Assembly (NCBI RefSeq): GCF_937873615.1
Contig: NZ_CALMYP010000068.1
Location: forward strand, 62,001-126,000
Direction: 5' to 3'
Origin: an uncultured Paracoccus sp.
GTDB lineage: Bacteria > Pseudomonadota > Alphaproteobacteria > Rhodobacterales > Rhodobacteraceae
Length of the DNA: 64,000 nucleotides
The first letter of the stretch is position 1. Every line of letters starts with the position of its first letter. Shown here piece after piece: positions 56,609-64,000 of this stretch. The notes beneath the pieces were generated by a model. It was given only the letters and a program-made list of their open reading frames with translations, did no database searches and was not told the origin of the DNA. The position numbers and the translations under genes are program-made.

Positions 56609-57757
56609 TCAGCCCTCGATCAGGATGCGCATCATGCGGCGCAGCGGCTCGGCCGCGCCCCACAGAAGCTGGTCGCCGACGGTGAAGGCGCCGATATGGT
56701 CCGGCCCCATGGCCAGCTTGCGGATGCGCCCGACCGGGATGTTCAGCGTGCCGGTGACCGCGACCGGGGTCAGGTCGCGCATCGAGGCTTCCTTCTCGTT
56801 CGGGACCACCTTCACCCAGTCGTTATCCTCGGCGATCATCGCCTCGATCTCGTCCACCGGCAGGTCACGCTTCAGCTTGAAGGTCAGCGCCTGGCTGTGG
56901 CAGCGCATGGCGCCGATGCGGATGCAGAAGCCATCAACCGGGATCGCGGCGGCGTTCGAGCCGACGAGCGCATCGGGGCCGAGGCCGAGGATCTTGTTGG
57001 TCTCGGCCATGCCCTTCCATTCTTCCTTGGACATGCCGTCGCCCAGATCCTTGTCGATCCAGGGGATCAGGCTGCCGCCCAGCACGGCGCCGAACTGCGC
57101 CGATTCCTCGGTACCCTGCATTGCCTTCTGGCGGGCCAGCACCTTGCGGTCGATCTCAAGGATCGCCGATTTCGGATCGTCGAGCAGATCGCGGACCTCG
57201 GCATTCAGGCTGCCATACTGGGTCAGCAGCTCTCGCATGTGCTTGGCGCCGCCGCCCGAGGCCGCCTGATAGGTCTGGGTCGACATCCATTCGACCAGCC
57301 CGGCCTTGTACAGCGCGCCCACGCCCATCAGCATGCAGGAGACGGTGCAGTTGCCGCCGATCCAGTTGCGGTTGCCGGCGGCCATGGCGTCATCGATCAC
57401 CGGGCGGTTCACCGGATCGAGCACGATCAGCGCGTCTTTTTCCATGCGCAGGGTCGACGCCGCGTCGATCCAGTGGCCGTTCCAGCCCTCGGCGCGCAGC
57501 TTCGCGAAGACCTCGGAGGTGTAATCCCCGCCCTGACAGGTCAGGACGATGTCGCAGGATTTCAGCGCCTGAAGGTCAAAGGCATCGGCCAGCGGTTCGT
57601 CGCCCATCGGGGCCTTGCCGCCGGCATTGGAAGTCGAGAAGAACACCGGCTCGATCAGCGCGAAGTCGCCTTCGGCCGCCATGCGGTCCATCAGGACCGA
57701 TCCTACCATGCCCCGCCAGCCGACCAGGCCGACGCGCGGCGTTCCATTCATCGCCAT
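56609..57757 (-). CDS. asd: Aspartate-semialdehyde dehydrogenase (E. coli-type)
   Basis: A 382-residue enzyme reducing aspartyl phosphate to the semialdehyde for Lys/DAP, Met and Thr synthesis. The NADP motif is [13 protein letters not shown], the catalytic cysteine C137 in [11 protein letters not shown]. This GGNC form and length match the enterobacterial class rather than the shorter class with a SNC(T/S) site. ATG 57757 is the called start; ATG 57751 is possible. Confidence 0.94.
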   Translation of the reverse strand: MAMNGTPRVGLVGWRGMVGSVLMDRMAAEGDFALIEPVFFSTSNAGGKAPMGDEPLADAFDLQALKSCDIVLTCQGGDYTSEVFAKLRAEGWNGHWIDAASTLRMEKDALIVLDPVNRPVIDDAMAAGNRNWIGGNCTVSCMLMGVGALYKAGLVEWMSTQTYQAASGGGAKHMRELLTQYGSLNAEVRDLLDDPKSAILEIDRKVLARQKAMQGTEESAQFGAVLGGSLIPWIDKDLGDGMSKEEWKGMAETNKILGLGPDALVGSNAAAIPVDGFCIRIGAMRCHSQALTFKLKRDLPVDEIEAMIAEDNDWVKVVPNEKEASMRDLTPVAVTGTLNIPVGRIRKLAMGPDHIGAFTVGDQLLWGAAEPLRRMMRILIEG

Positions 57758-57884
57758 CGCTCATACTCCGCGCAGAATTCCTGCCCTGCACTAAGCCAGA
57801 GGGGGCTGGCGTGCAAGCTTGCGCAACGTCCGAGTTGACACCGCGGGTCGCGCTGTTACCCCCACCGCAACAGGAGGTGCGCCG

Positions 57885-58451
57885 ATGTATCCGCTGATCC
57901 GCTTTGCCAAGGAAGTGCTCAAGTTCCGGAATGCGCCGAAGTTGGGGCCGCTGGAGACCCATGTCTCGACCCATCGCTGCTGGCCGTGGGATCTGGACCC
58001 GTGGATCGAGCTGAACAACGGCCGCACGCTGACGCTTTACGATCTGGGCCGGCTGCCGCTGGCGATGCGCACCGGGCTGAGCGCGGTTCTGCGCCAGACC
58101 GGCTGGGGGATCACGGTCGCCGGCAATACCACGCGCTATCGCCGCCGCATCCGCGCCTTCAACCGTTTTACCATGCTGTCGCGGATGATCGGCTGGGATC
58201 ATCGCTTCTTCTATATCGAGCAGTCGATGTGGCGAAATGGCGAGTGCTGCAACCACATGCTGCTGCGCATGGCCTGCACCGGTCCGAAAGGGATCGTCCC
58301 GCCCGAGGAGGTCTGTGCGGCGATGGGTACCGATCCGCAATCCCCGGCGCTGCCCGGTTGGGTGCAGGGCTGGATCGAGGCCGATGCGCTGCGTCCCTGG
58401 CCGCCGCATATCCCCGAGGATGCGCGCGCCGCACTGGACGCGCAGGGCTGA
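57885..58451 (+). CDS. Thioesterase-superfamily (4HBT-like) protein
   Basis: A 188-residue hotdog-type protein. STHRCWPWDLDPWIELNNGRTLTLYDLGR matches the 4HBT_2-like segment with the DxD...NNGR pattern at the active-site helix. The closest described relatives are acyl-CoA thioesterases of the THEM6/YbgC-like group; the substrate is unknown. AGGAGG precedes ATG 57885. Divergent from asd. Confidence 0.75.
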   Translation: MYPLIRFAKEVLKFRNAPKLGPLETHVSTHRCWPWDLDPWIELNNGRTLTLYDLGRLPLAMRTGLSAVLRQTGWGITVAGNTTRYRRRIRAFNRFTMLSRMIGWDHRFFYIEQSMWRNGECCNHMLLRMACTGPKGIVPPEEVCAAMGTDPQSPALPGWVQGWIEADALRPWPPHIPEDARAALDAQG

Positions 58452-58528
58452 ATTTCGGACAGATCAAGGCTTTGCGACGAAAAGACAGTTGCCAATCAGG
58501 CACCAGTCCGGCCTTATCGCAGGGAAGC

Positions 58529-59905
58529 ATGGGACAGGCTGGAACGACCTTGAATCGCAAACGCATCTGGGGCTGGTGGTTTTTCGACTGGGCTGGCCAG
58601 CCTTACCACACGTTGCTGGTCTCGTTCATTTTCTCGATCTACTATTCCGAGGTCGCCAAGCGCGAGTTCATCTCTCGGGGTCTCGACGCCACCCAGGCGG
58701 GGGTGCAGGCGCAGGCGCTCTGGGGGGACGGGCTGGCGATCGGCGGGGTCTGCATCGCCCTTCTTGCGCCGGTCCTTGGGGCGGTCGCGGATTCGACCGG
58801 GCGCCGGTTGCCCTGGGTCTGGTTCTTCTCGGGGCTGATCGTGATCGGTGCTTCGGGCCTGTGGTGGCTGACGCCGACCGATCCGAACCTTTGGCAGGCG
58901 GTGTTTTTCTTCGGCCTCGGCCTTGTCGGGATCGAGATGGCGACGATCTTCACCAATGCGCTTCTGCCCGGCCTTGCCCCCAAGGAGGAGGTCGGTCGCA
59001 TCTCGGGATCGGGCTTCGCCTTCGGCTACCTTGGTGGGCTGGTGGCACTGGCGATCATGCTGCTGTTCTTCGCCGAAGGTCAGACCGGCACCACCATGGC
59101 CGGCATTGCGCCGATCTTCGGGCTGGACCCGGCGCTGCGCGAAGGGACGCGCTTCGTCGGCCCCTTCACCGCGATCTGGTATGTTCTTTTCATGGTTCCC
59201 TTCGCGCTCTGGGTGCGCGAGGCACCGGGGCAGGGCCGTCCGCTGCGCCTGCGCGCGGCGATGGGCGAGCTTGGCCGACTGCTGGCCAGCCTGCCAAGCC
59301 GGGGCAGCCTGCTCAGCTGGCTTATATCGTCCATGCTGTCGCGCGATGCGCTGAACGGGCTTTATCTGTTCGGCGGGGTCTATGCCGGCACGGTGCTGGG
59401 CTGGTCGGTGCTGATGTCGGGCGCCTTCGGCATCGTCAGCGTGATCTCGGCGGCGGCGATTTCCTGGCTGGGCGGCAAGGCCGACCGGCGCCATGGTCCG
59501 AAGCCAGTCGTCATCGCCGCGATCCTGATGCTGACGCTGGTTTGCGTGATCGTGATCGGGATGGATCGCGACAGCATCTTCGGCATCCCGCTCGGCCCCG
59601 GCTCAAAGCTGCCGGACGTGGTCTTCTTCTTCTGCGGGGCGCTGATCGGCGGGGCCGGGGGCGCCATGCAGGCGGCATCGCGGACGCTGACCGTGCGCCA
59701 TACGTCGGAAGAACGCGCGACCGAGATTTTCGGACTTTATGCGCTCTCCGGCAAGGCCACGGCCTTCCTTGCCCCCTTCTCCATCGCCCGCGTGACCGAG
59801 ATCAGCGGCAGCCAGAGGATCGGCATCTCTCCGCTGATCGTGATGTTCCTTCTGGCGCTATTCCTGTTACATTGGGTCAACAAGAATGGAGAGGCAGAGC
59901 AGTGA
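58529..59905 (+). CDS. MFS transporter, UMF1/Atg22-like
   Basis: A 458-residue twelve-helix protein with the family start KRIWGWWFFDWAGQPYHTL and GAVADSTGRRLPWVW in loop 2-3. Atg22-like proteins export amino acids from vacuoles in yeast; the bacterial substrate is unknown. ATG 58529 is the first plausible start after the preceding gene. Its stop overlaps the mepA GTG (GTGA). Confidence 0.85.
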   Translation: MGQAGTTLNRKRIWGWWFFDWAGQPYHTLLVSFIFSIYYSEVAKREFISRGLDATQAGVQAQALWGDGLAIGGVCIALLAPVLGAVADSTGRRLPWVWFFSGLIVIGASGLWWLTPTDPNLWQAVFFFGLGLVGIEMATIFTNALLPGLAPKEEVGRISGSGFAFGYLGGLVALAIMLLFFAEGQTGTTMAGIAPIFGLDPALREGTRFVGPFTAIWYVLFMVPFALWVREAPGQGRPLRLRAAMGELGRLLASLPSRGSLLSWLISSMLSRDALNGLYLFGGVYAGTVLGWSVLMSGAFGIVSVISAAAISWLGGKADRRHGPKPVVIAAILMLTLVCVIVIGMDRDSIFGIPLGPGSKLPDVVFFFCGALIGGAGGAMQAASRTLTVRHTSEERATEIFGLYALSGKATAFLAPFSIARVTEISGSQRIGISPLIVMFLLALFLLHWVNKNGEAEQ

Positions 59906-60783
59906 TCCGCAAATTCATCCTGACCGTGGCCGCGATTGCCGGCCTGGCCATGCCCGCCATGGCCGACCCCTTGGCGAAAGATGTGTTCGGCAACGAGCCC
60001 GGCCCGACCGGCGGCGCCCCCGTTGCCATCGGCAGCTATTCCAAGGGCTGTGTATCCGGCGCCGTGCAACTGCCCGAGACCGGGCCGACCTGGCAGGCCA
60101 TGCGCCTGTCGCGCAACCGCAACTGGGCCCATCCCGAGATGGTCAAGTTTGTCATGGGCCTGTCGCAGGCGGCCACCAAGATGGGTTGGCGCGGGCTTTA
60201 TGTCGGCGACATGAGCCAGATGCGCGGCGGCCCGATGATATCGGGCCACGCCAGTCACCAGCTTGGCCTTGATGTCGATATCTGGATGCTGCCGCCCTCC
60301 TCGCTGAACCTGTCGCGGTCGCAGCGCGAGAATATCTCCTCGATCAGCGTGGTCTCGAAGAATGGGCTGAGCGTGAACGGCAACTGGTCTTCTTCTCATG
60401 CCGCGATCATCCAGTCGGCGGCGATGGACCCGCGCGTCGACCGTATCTTCCTCGATGCGGCGATCAAGGTGGCGATGTGCGATGCCAATCGCAACCGTGG
60501 CGCCTGGTTGCAGAAGCTGCGCCCGACGCCGAACCACGATTACCATTTCCATGTCCGGCTGAACTGCCCGGCCGGTAGCCCAAGCTGTTCGAACCCGGCC
60601 TCGCCGGTTGCGGCGCTGTCCGGCAATGACAATGGCTGCGGTGCGGCAAGGCAGGAACTGGCCTATCGCGCCAGACCCTCGACCCGGCCCAAGGGCAAGC
60701 CGAACCCGAATTACCGCCACCCCCGCAGCTTCCGGCTGAGCGAGATGCCGCGTCAATGCCAGGCTGTCGCCACCGCTCGCTGA
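59902..60783 (+). CDS. mepA: Penicillin-insensitive murein endopeptidase MepA
   Basis: A 293-residue periplasmic LAS-type zinc peptidase cutting D-Ala-mDAP cross-links. Signal peptide ends near PAMAD (about residue 22). The zinc ligands lie in SGHASHQLGLDVDIW (HxxxxxxxD pattern) and YHFHVRLNC (HxH). GTG 59902 overlaps the stop of the transporter gene. C-terminal cysteines could form disulfides. Confidence 0.93.
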   Translation: MIRKFILTVAAIAGLAMPAMADPLAKDVFGNEPGPTGGAPVAIGSYSKGCVSGAVQLPETGPTWQAMRLSRNRNWAHPEMVKFVMGLSQAATKMGWRGLYVGDMSQMRGGPMISGHASHQLGLDVDIWMLPPSSLNLSRSQRENISSISVVSKNGLSVNGNWSSSHAAIIQSAAMDPRVDRIFLDAAIKVAMCDANRNRGAWLQKLRPTPNHDYHFHVRLNCPAGSPSCSNPASPVAALSGNDNGCGAARQELAYRARPSTRPKGKPNPNYRHPRSFRLSEMPRQCQAVATAR

Positions 60784-61649
60784 TCTTCGGCGTCCTGCTG
60801 TCGACATTGGCCCTGCCGGCATTCGGCAAGGCCAGTGTCGAATATGTGGGAACCTATGTCTGGTCGCTGCCGGAAGCCGATTTCGGCGGCTTTTCCGCCA
60901 TCGAGATCAGCGAAGATGGCAGTCGCTTCCATATCCTTTCGGACCGCGCCCAGATCCGCTGGGGCGAGGTCGAACGCGATGCCGCCGGGCGCATTCGCGG
61001 CCTGGCGATGTCGGGCCGCGCGCGCCTGCAGGACAGCAAGGGCCAGATGCTTGAGCCCGGTTGGCTGGGCGACAGCGAGGGGCTGGCCACGGCCCCCGAT
61101 GGCGGCTTCTGGGTCAGTTTCGAAGGCCTGGACCGCGTCGCCTATTATGCCGATCCCGACCGGCCCGCGACCCGCCTGCCGGTGCCTGACGCTTTCGAGA
61201 AACTGCCGATCAATCGCGGGCTGGAAGCCCTTGCCGTCGATGCCGAGGGCAGCCTTTTCACCATCCCCGAGCTGATCGGCGAAGGTGCCGACAGCTTCCC
61301 GGTCTGGCGCTATCGCGGGGGCAAATGGGATCAGCCTTTCCGCTTGCCGGGCTCGTCCAAATGGCAGGCGGTGGGTGCCGATATCGGCCCCGACGGGCGG
61401 CTTTACCTGCTGGAACGTCATTTCCGCGGGCTTCTGGGCTTCCAGTCGCGGGTGCGCCGCTTCGTCATGGGCGATGACGGTTTGTCGGATGAGGAAGTGC
61501 TGCTGGAAAGCTCGACCCTGCAATATGACAATCTCGAAGGCATTTCCGCCTGGAGCGATGGGATCGGCATTCGCCTGACCATGGTCTCGGACGATAATTT
61601 CCTGGCCGTGCAGCGGACCGAGCTGGTTGAATACCGCGTGTTAAACTGA
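60756..61649 (+). CDS. Esterase-like/phytase-like secreted protein
   Basis: A 297-residue protein with a signal peptide (about 1-25, ALPAFGKAS) and a beta-propeller-like body of the esterase-like activity of phytase family: GGFSAIEISEDGSRFHILSDR, DSEGLATAPDGGFWVSFE, NRGLEALAVDAEGSLF and LEGISAWSDG, each a propeller blade with an acidic turn. Activity is not established. It starts inside the 3' end of mepA (28-bp overlap). Confidence 0.82.
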   Translation: MPGCRHRSLIFGVLLSTLALPAFGKASVEYVGTYVWSLPEADFGGFSAIEISEDGSRFHILSDRAQIRWGEVERDAAGRIRGLAMSGRARLQDSKGQMLEPGWLGDSEGLATAPDGGFWVSFEGLDRVAYYADPDRPATRLPVPDAFEKLPINRGLEALAVDAEGSLFTIPELIGEGADSFPVWRYRGGKWDQPFRLPGSSKWQAVGADIGPDGRLYLLERHFRGLLGFQSRVRRFVMGDDGLSDEEVLLESSTLQYDNLEGISAWSDGIGIRLTMVSDDNFLAVQRTELVEYRVLN

Positions 61650-62564
61650 CCGGTCGTCCTGCACGGGCGGGGTGTTGGGGGCAAACCAGTTCAGAAACGC
61701 CCTGAGCCGCGCCGTCATTCGCATCCGTGCCGGGTAGGAAAGGTGGAATTGCAGCGGTGACGGGCGGTATTCCGCCAGCAACTCGACCAACTCGCCATTG
61801 CGGATGGCCCCGGCTTCCAGCGGAAGAAAGCTTTGCGCGATGACGCGGCCGGCCCGCAGGACTGTCTCGAGCGTTGCCAGATCGTCCAGCACCAGTGCCG
61901 CCGGCAGGTCCAACTCCAGCCGTTCTGCGCCGCGCAGGAAGCTCAGCGGTTCCGGTCGCGCGCGGCCGGGCAAGCGATACCGTGCCAGCCGATGCGCCAT
62001 CAGCGCCTCGGGCCGGTCGGGCTGGCCGTGGCGGGCCAGATAATTCGGGCTGGCCAGCAGGCAGCGTTGCAAGGGCGGCCCGATCGGGACCGAGACCATA
62101 TCGCCGTCCGGTGCATCCCGCAGGCCGATCCCGGCGTCATGGCCGCCTTTGACAATATCCGTGACGCGATCCTCGCCGGACAGGTCCAGCCGGATCGCCG
62201 GAAAGGCTTCCATGAAGCCGGGCAGTTTCGGCCGGATGCAGGTCTCGGCTGCCAGCGAGGACAGGGCGATGCGCAGCGGCCCTTCGACCTGCCCGCCCGG
62301 GTCACGCACGCCCTGCATGGCCTCGCTCAGCCGCGCAAGCGGCGCGTCGATCTCGGCCAGCAGCCGGGTTCCCGCTTCGGTCAGGCGCATCGAGCGGCTG
62401 GTGCGCGTGATCAGCTGCACGCCGAGTTGATCTTCCAGCGCCCGGATGGCCTGCGACACCGCCGAAGGCGTCACCCCCAGCCGGCCCGCGGCAATGCTGA
62501 AACTGCCGAGCGTCGCCACGGCGCGAAAGACGGGCAGGCCGGCGAGGATGCGGGATTCATTCAT
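61641..62564 (-). CDS. LysR-family transcriptional regulator
   Basis: A 307-residue regulator: helix-turn-helix in the N-terminal 60 residues (GSFSIAAGRLGVTPSAVSQAIRALE), followed by a periplasmic-binding-protein-like sensor domain. The effector and targets are unknown; the divergent gene is the queuosine-precursor transporter 269 bp away. It overlaps the phytase-like gene tail by 9 bp. Confidence 0.93.
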   Translation of the reverse strand: MNESRILAGLPVFRAVATLGSFSIAAGRLGVTPSAVSQAIRALEDQLGVQLITRTSRSMRLTEAGTRLLAEIDAPLARLSEAMQGVRDPGGQVEGPLRIALSSLAAETCIRPKLPGFMEAFPAIRLDLSGEDRVTDIVKGGHDAGIGLRDAPDGDMVSVPIGPPLQRCLLASPNYLARHGQPDRPEALMAHRLARYRLPGRARPEPLSFLRGAERLELDLPAALVLDDLATLETVLRAGRVIAQSFLPLEAGAIRNGELVELLAEYRPSPLQFHLSYPARMRMTARLRAFLNWFAPNTPPVQDDRSV

Positions 62565-62593
62565 GCAGTATCTCTAATGGATACACCGACAAT

Positions 62594-62602
62594 TGTGGAT
62601 AA
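62594..62602 (-). promoter_or_regulatory. Perfect DnaA box
   Basis: tgtggataa at 62594-62602 is the reverse complement of the consensus DnaA box TTATCCACA. It lies 30 bp upstream of the LysR gene in an AT-rich pocket of the 269-bp divergent region. The rest of this region (62603-62833) shows no recognised riboswitch, RNA gene or clear promoter. Confidence 0.55.
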
Positions 62603-62833
62603 AAACTAACAAAGCAAGCGTCCAGACCGGATGGGGCGGCTTTTCGGCTCGGCATTGGTGCAGACCCTGCCCAAACCCCTTTCTGTCAGAGCAGGGAGAA
62701 TCCGTCTATTGCCGCCTTTCCGGCTCGACAAAGCGCAAAGCGGCATTGACTCGGGCCTGCCCCTGTCCTATCGCCGCCCCGTCCCGATGATCGGGGCCGA
62801 GTTGTTCCGCTACCTTGTAAAACGGAAAATCAA

Positions 62834-63448
62834 ATGACCCGCTTTCTTCCCGGCGTTATCGCCATGGCCATCATTGTCGTGGCCTCGAATATCCTCGTCC
62901 AATATCAGCTCGGCGCCTGGCTGACCTGGGGGGCGATCACCTATCCTTTCGCCTTCCTGGTCACGGATGTGATGAACCGCGTCTATGGGCCTGCGGCGGC
63001 GCGGCGCGTCGTGCTGGCGGGCTTTGTCATCGGCGTTGCCTGCTCGTTGATTGCCGCAGGCATGGACAAGACGACGCTGCGAATCGCCATTGCCTCGGGC
63101 ACGGCCTTCCTGCTGGCGCAATTGCTGGACATCACCGTCTTCAACGCCTTGCGCGCCAATGGCGGCTGGTGGAAGGCGCCGCTGCTGTCGTCCTTCTTCG
63201 GCTCGGCGCTGGATACGGCGCTGTTCTTCTCGATCGCCTTCGCCAGCCAGTTCAGCTTCATCGACCCTGCCGACAACGTGTCCTGGGCGAATGAACTGGT
63301 CCCGCTGATCGGTTTCGGGCCGGATGCGCCGGTCTGGGCATCGCTGGCGACGGCAGACTGGATAATGAAAATGCTGCTCGCTTTGCTGGCATTGGTGCCC
63401 TTCCGCATCATTGTCCGCAATATCTTGCGTCAGCCGGCAGTATTTTGA
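62834..63448 (+). CDS. yhhQ: Queuosine precursor transporter (YhhQ/VUT family)
   Basis: A 204-residue membrane protein with about six helices and the VUT signature YPFAFLVTDVMNRVYGPAAARRVV. E. coli YhhQ imports queuosine precursors preQ0/preQ1. FFGSALDTALFFSIAF is a second conserved helix. The ribosome-binding site is weak (CGGAAAATCAA). No preQ1 riboswitch consensus was found upstream. Confidence 0.92.
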   Translation: MTRFLPGVIAMAIIVVASNILVQYQLGAWLTWGAITYPFAFLVTDVMNRVYGPAAARRVVLAGFVIGVACSLIAAGMDKTTLRIAIASGTAFLLAQLLDITVFNALRANGGWWKAPLLSSFFGSALDTALFFSIAFASQFSFIDPADNVSWANELVPLIGFGPDAPVWASLATADWIMKMLLALLALVPFRIIVRNILRQPAVF

Positions 63449-63454
63449 GTTGAC

Positions 63455-63463
63455 TTATCCACA
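63455..63463 (+). promoter_or_regulatory. Perfect DnaA box overlapping a -35-like element
   Basis: TTATCCACA at 63455-63463 is an exact DnaA consensus box, 7 bases past the yhhQ stop. TTGACT at 63450-63455 overlaps it by one base and could be the -35 of the micro-ORF transcript, which would place that transcript under DnaA influence. Confidence 0.55.
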
Positions 63464-63514
63464 AGCTGTGGCACGCTTCCCTTACGTGGCAACATATTGA
63501 AAGGAGGTGGTCCA

Positions 63515-63571
63515 GTGTCGAGAGTGATATTGGAGAGAGGTGTTGGGACAGTCAGGGGGGCCGCGGCCTAA
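63515..63571 (+). CDS. 18-codon micro-ORF, putative leader peptide
   Basis: GTG at 63515 is preceded by AAAGGAGGTGG, close to the full complement of the 16S rRNA 3' end, so ribosome loading should be strong. The frame encodes MSRVILERGVGTVRGAAA and stops at TAA 63569-63571. No similarity was recognised. It is followed by two small hairpins and a strong terminator, so it may be a regulatory leader or an expressed micropeptide. Confidence 0.5.
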   Translation: MSRVILERGVGTVRGAAA

Positions 63572-63582
63572 GGGCAAACCTG

Positions 63583-63686
63583 AGGGTTAGAAACCCTGGC
63601 TGGGACGGACGGATCTTCGATCCCTAACCGGACCATCTCCGTAGATCTCGCGGGCCGCCGCCTTTGGCGCGGCCCGTTTCTATTTT
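63583..63686 (+). terminator. Structured RNA end with rho-independent terminator
   Basis: Two short hairpins (agggtt 63583-63588 / aaccct 63592-63597; ggatc 63611-63615 / gatcc 63619-63623) precede a strong terminator: cgggccgc 63651-63658 pairs with gcggcccg 63669-63676, with an inner gcc-ttt-ggc, followed by tttctatttt. A transcript of about 200 bases ending here is likely. Confidence 0.7.
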
Positions 63687-63734
63687 CCTGCGCCAATTTA
63701 CCTTCGCTTAGGAGGTCCGCGCTATCAGGGTGCC

Positions 63735-64000
63735 ATGCAGACGGTCGGCCTTCTTCAATCAAATACCTCGGTTCCTGCGCTGCGATGGCGGCGTCGGGTC
63801 ATGGTGGTCGACAAAAGTGCCGCCCAACGCCGGCAACTCGCAATCCATCTGGCCCATGCCGATTACGAGGTCGTCGAAGCGGCGACAGCGACCGAAGCGC
63901 TGGAGCTTTGTCGCGAGCGGATGCCGGATTTCATCCTGTCCGGCTGGATGATGGAGGGTATGACCGGCCCGGAACTCTGTCGCGAAATCCGCAAGACCCG
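63735..64000 (+). CDS. Receiver-domain protein with degenerate phosphorylation site, 3' end outside window
   Basis: The first 88 residues form a short lead-in and a REC domain (VMVVDKSAAQRRQLAIHLAHADYEVVEAATATEALEL). The usual acidic pair is reduced to one aspartate (VVDK, D26), and the phospho-acceptor position in LSGWMMEGMTG is glycine (G70) instead of aspartate. It is therefore probably phosphorylation-independent. AGGAGG lies 19 bases before the ATG, rather far. The output domain is outside the window. Confidence 0.8.
   Translation, partial: MQTVGLLQSNTSVPALRWRRRVMVVDKSAAQRRQLAIHLAHADYEVVEAATATEALELCRERMPDFILSGWMMEGMTGPELCREIRKT

Noticed and set aside
62565-62833. Possible preQ1 riboswitch upstream of yhhQ
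   Set aside because: No preQ1 pseudoknot consensus or A-rich tail adjacent to the start could be found by eye.
62593-62837. Open frames between the LysR gene and yhhQ, one ending in an ATGA overlap with yhhQ
   Set aside because: Basic, repeat-poor sequences without ribosome-binding site or family motif.
63480-63690. Known structural RNA (6S RNA, SRP RNA, tmRNA)
   Set aside because: The SRP GGAAG loop region, a tmRNA tRNA-like end and a 6S-type long bubble hairpin are not visible.
62565-63734. Possible replication origin because of two DnaA boxes
   Set aside because: Only two boxes, no clustered repeats or unwinding element, and none of the usual origin-linked genes nearby.

Overview
The window is dense, GC-rich bacterial chromosome with overlapping start and stop codons and long mirror-image open frames opposite most genes. 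Gene content and order point to an alphaproteobacterium of the order Rhodobacterales, probably Paracoccus-like. Indicators are a Tim44-like protein beside an Smr protein, nrnC-kdsD-lptCAB-hpf-ptsN, mutY / DUF721 / dsbA, DUF4170-Kdo transferase-like-lpxK, separate mnmD and FAD oxidoreductase genes, and a six-gene Mrp antiporter operon with a long A subunit. No rRNA, tRNA, insertion sequence, prophage or CRISPR array was recognised. This assignment comes from protein content only; no marker RNA is present.

Layout. 1-11140 is mostly housekeeping: Tim44-like protein (cut by the window edge), Smr, ABC-F ATPase EttA, RimO, an HdeD-like membrane protein, a secreted small protein, EpmA facing EF-P, SerB, a Kbp-like BON/LysM protein and an acyl-CoA synthetase. 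11217-25908 is the accessory heart of the window, a surface-polysaccharide locus. It holds a sulfotransferase-like gene without an ordinary start codon, three GT-A glycosyltransferases (one fused to a methyltransferase-like domain), UDP-glucose dehydrogenase, and an AT-rich non-coding island with a perfect inverted repeat. These are followed by GtrA, a GT-C-like membrane protein, a CDP-sugar branch (RfbF, RfbG, RfbH, a C-methyltransferase, a degenerate SDR) and a GtrB-like polyprenyl-phosphate glycosyltransferase. The simplest reading is that a C-methylated deoxyhexose is made on CDP, loaded on a lipid carrier, flipped and added to a surface glycan.

25998-30639 makes and exports LPS (KdsD, LptC, LptA, LptB) together with NrnC, ribosome hibernation factor and PtsN; rpoN, found at this spot in many alphaproteobacteria, is missing. 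30697-43222 carries MutY, a DciA-like protein, a DsbA-like protein, a CoA transferase, LpxK, a Kdo-transferase-like protein lacking the usual glutamate, CbiX, NnrU, a split MnmC pair, a lytic transglycosylase and DapA. 43264-49261 is the Mrp antiporter operon on the minus strand.

49414-53713 is ruvC-ruvA-ruvB with a LexA-like site in front, followed by a beta-helix/membrane protein of unknown role and a PaaI thioesterase. 53733-61649 has a peroxiredoxin, RecQ, YggT, Asd, a thioesterase, an Atg22-like MFS protein, MepA and a phytase/esterase-like protein. The end of the window has a LysR regulator, a queuosine-precursor transporter, two perfect DnaA boxes, an 18-codon micro-ORF in a structured terminated transcript, and the start of a protein with a receiver domain lacking its phospho-acceptor aspartate.
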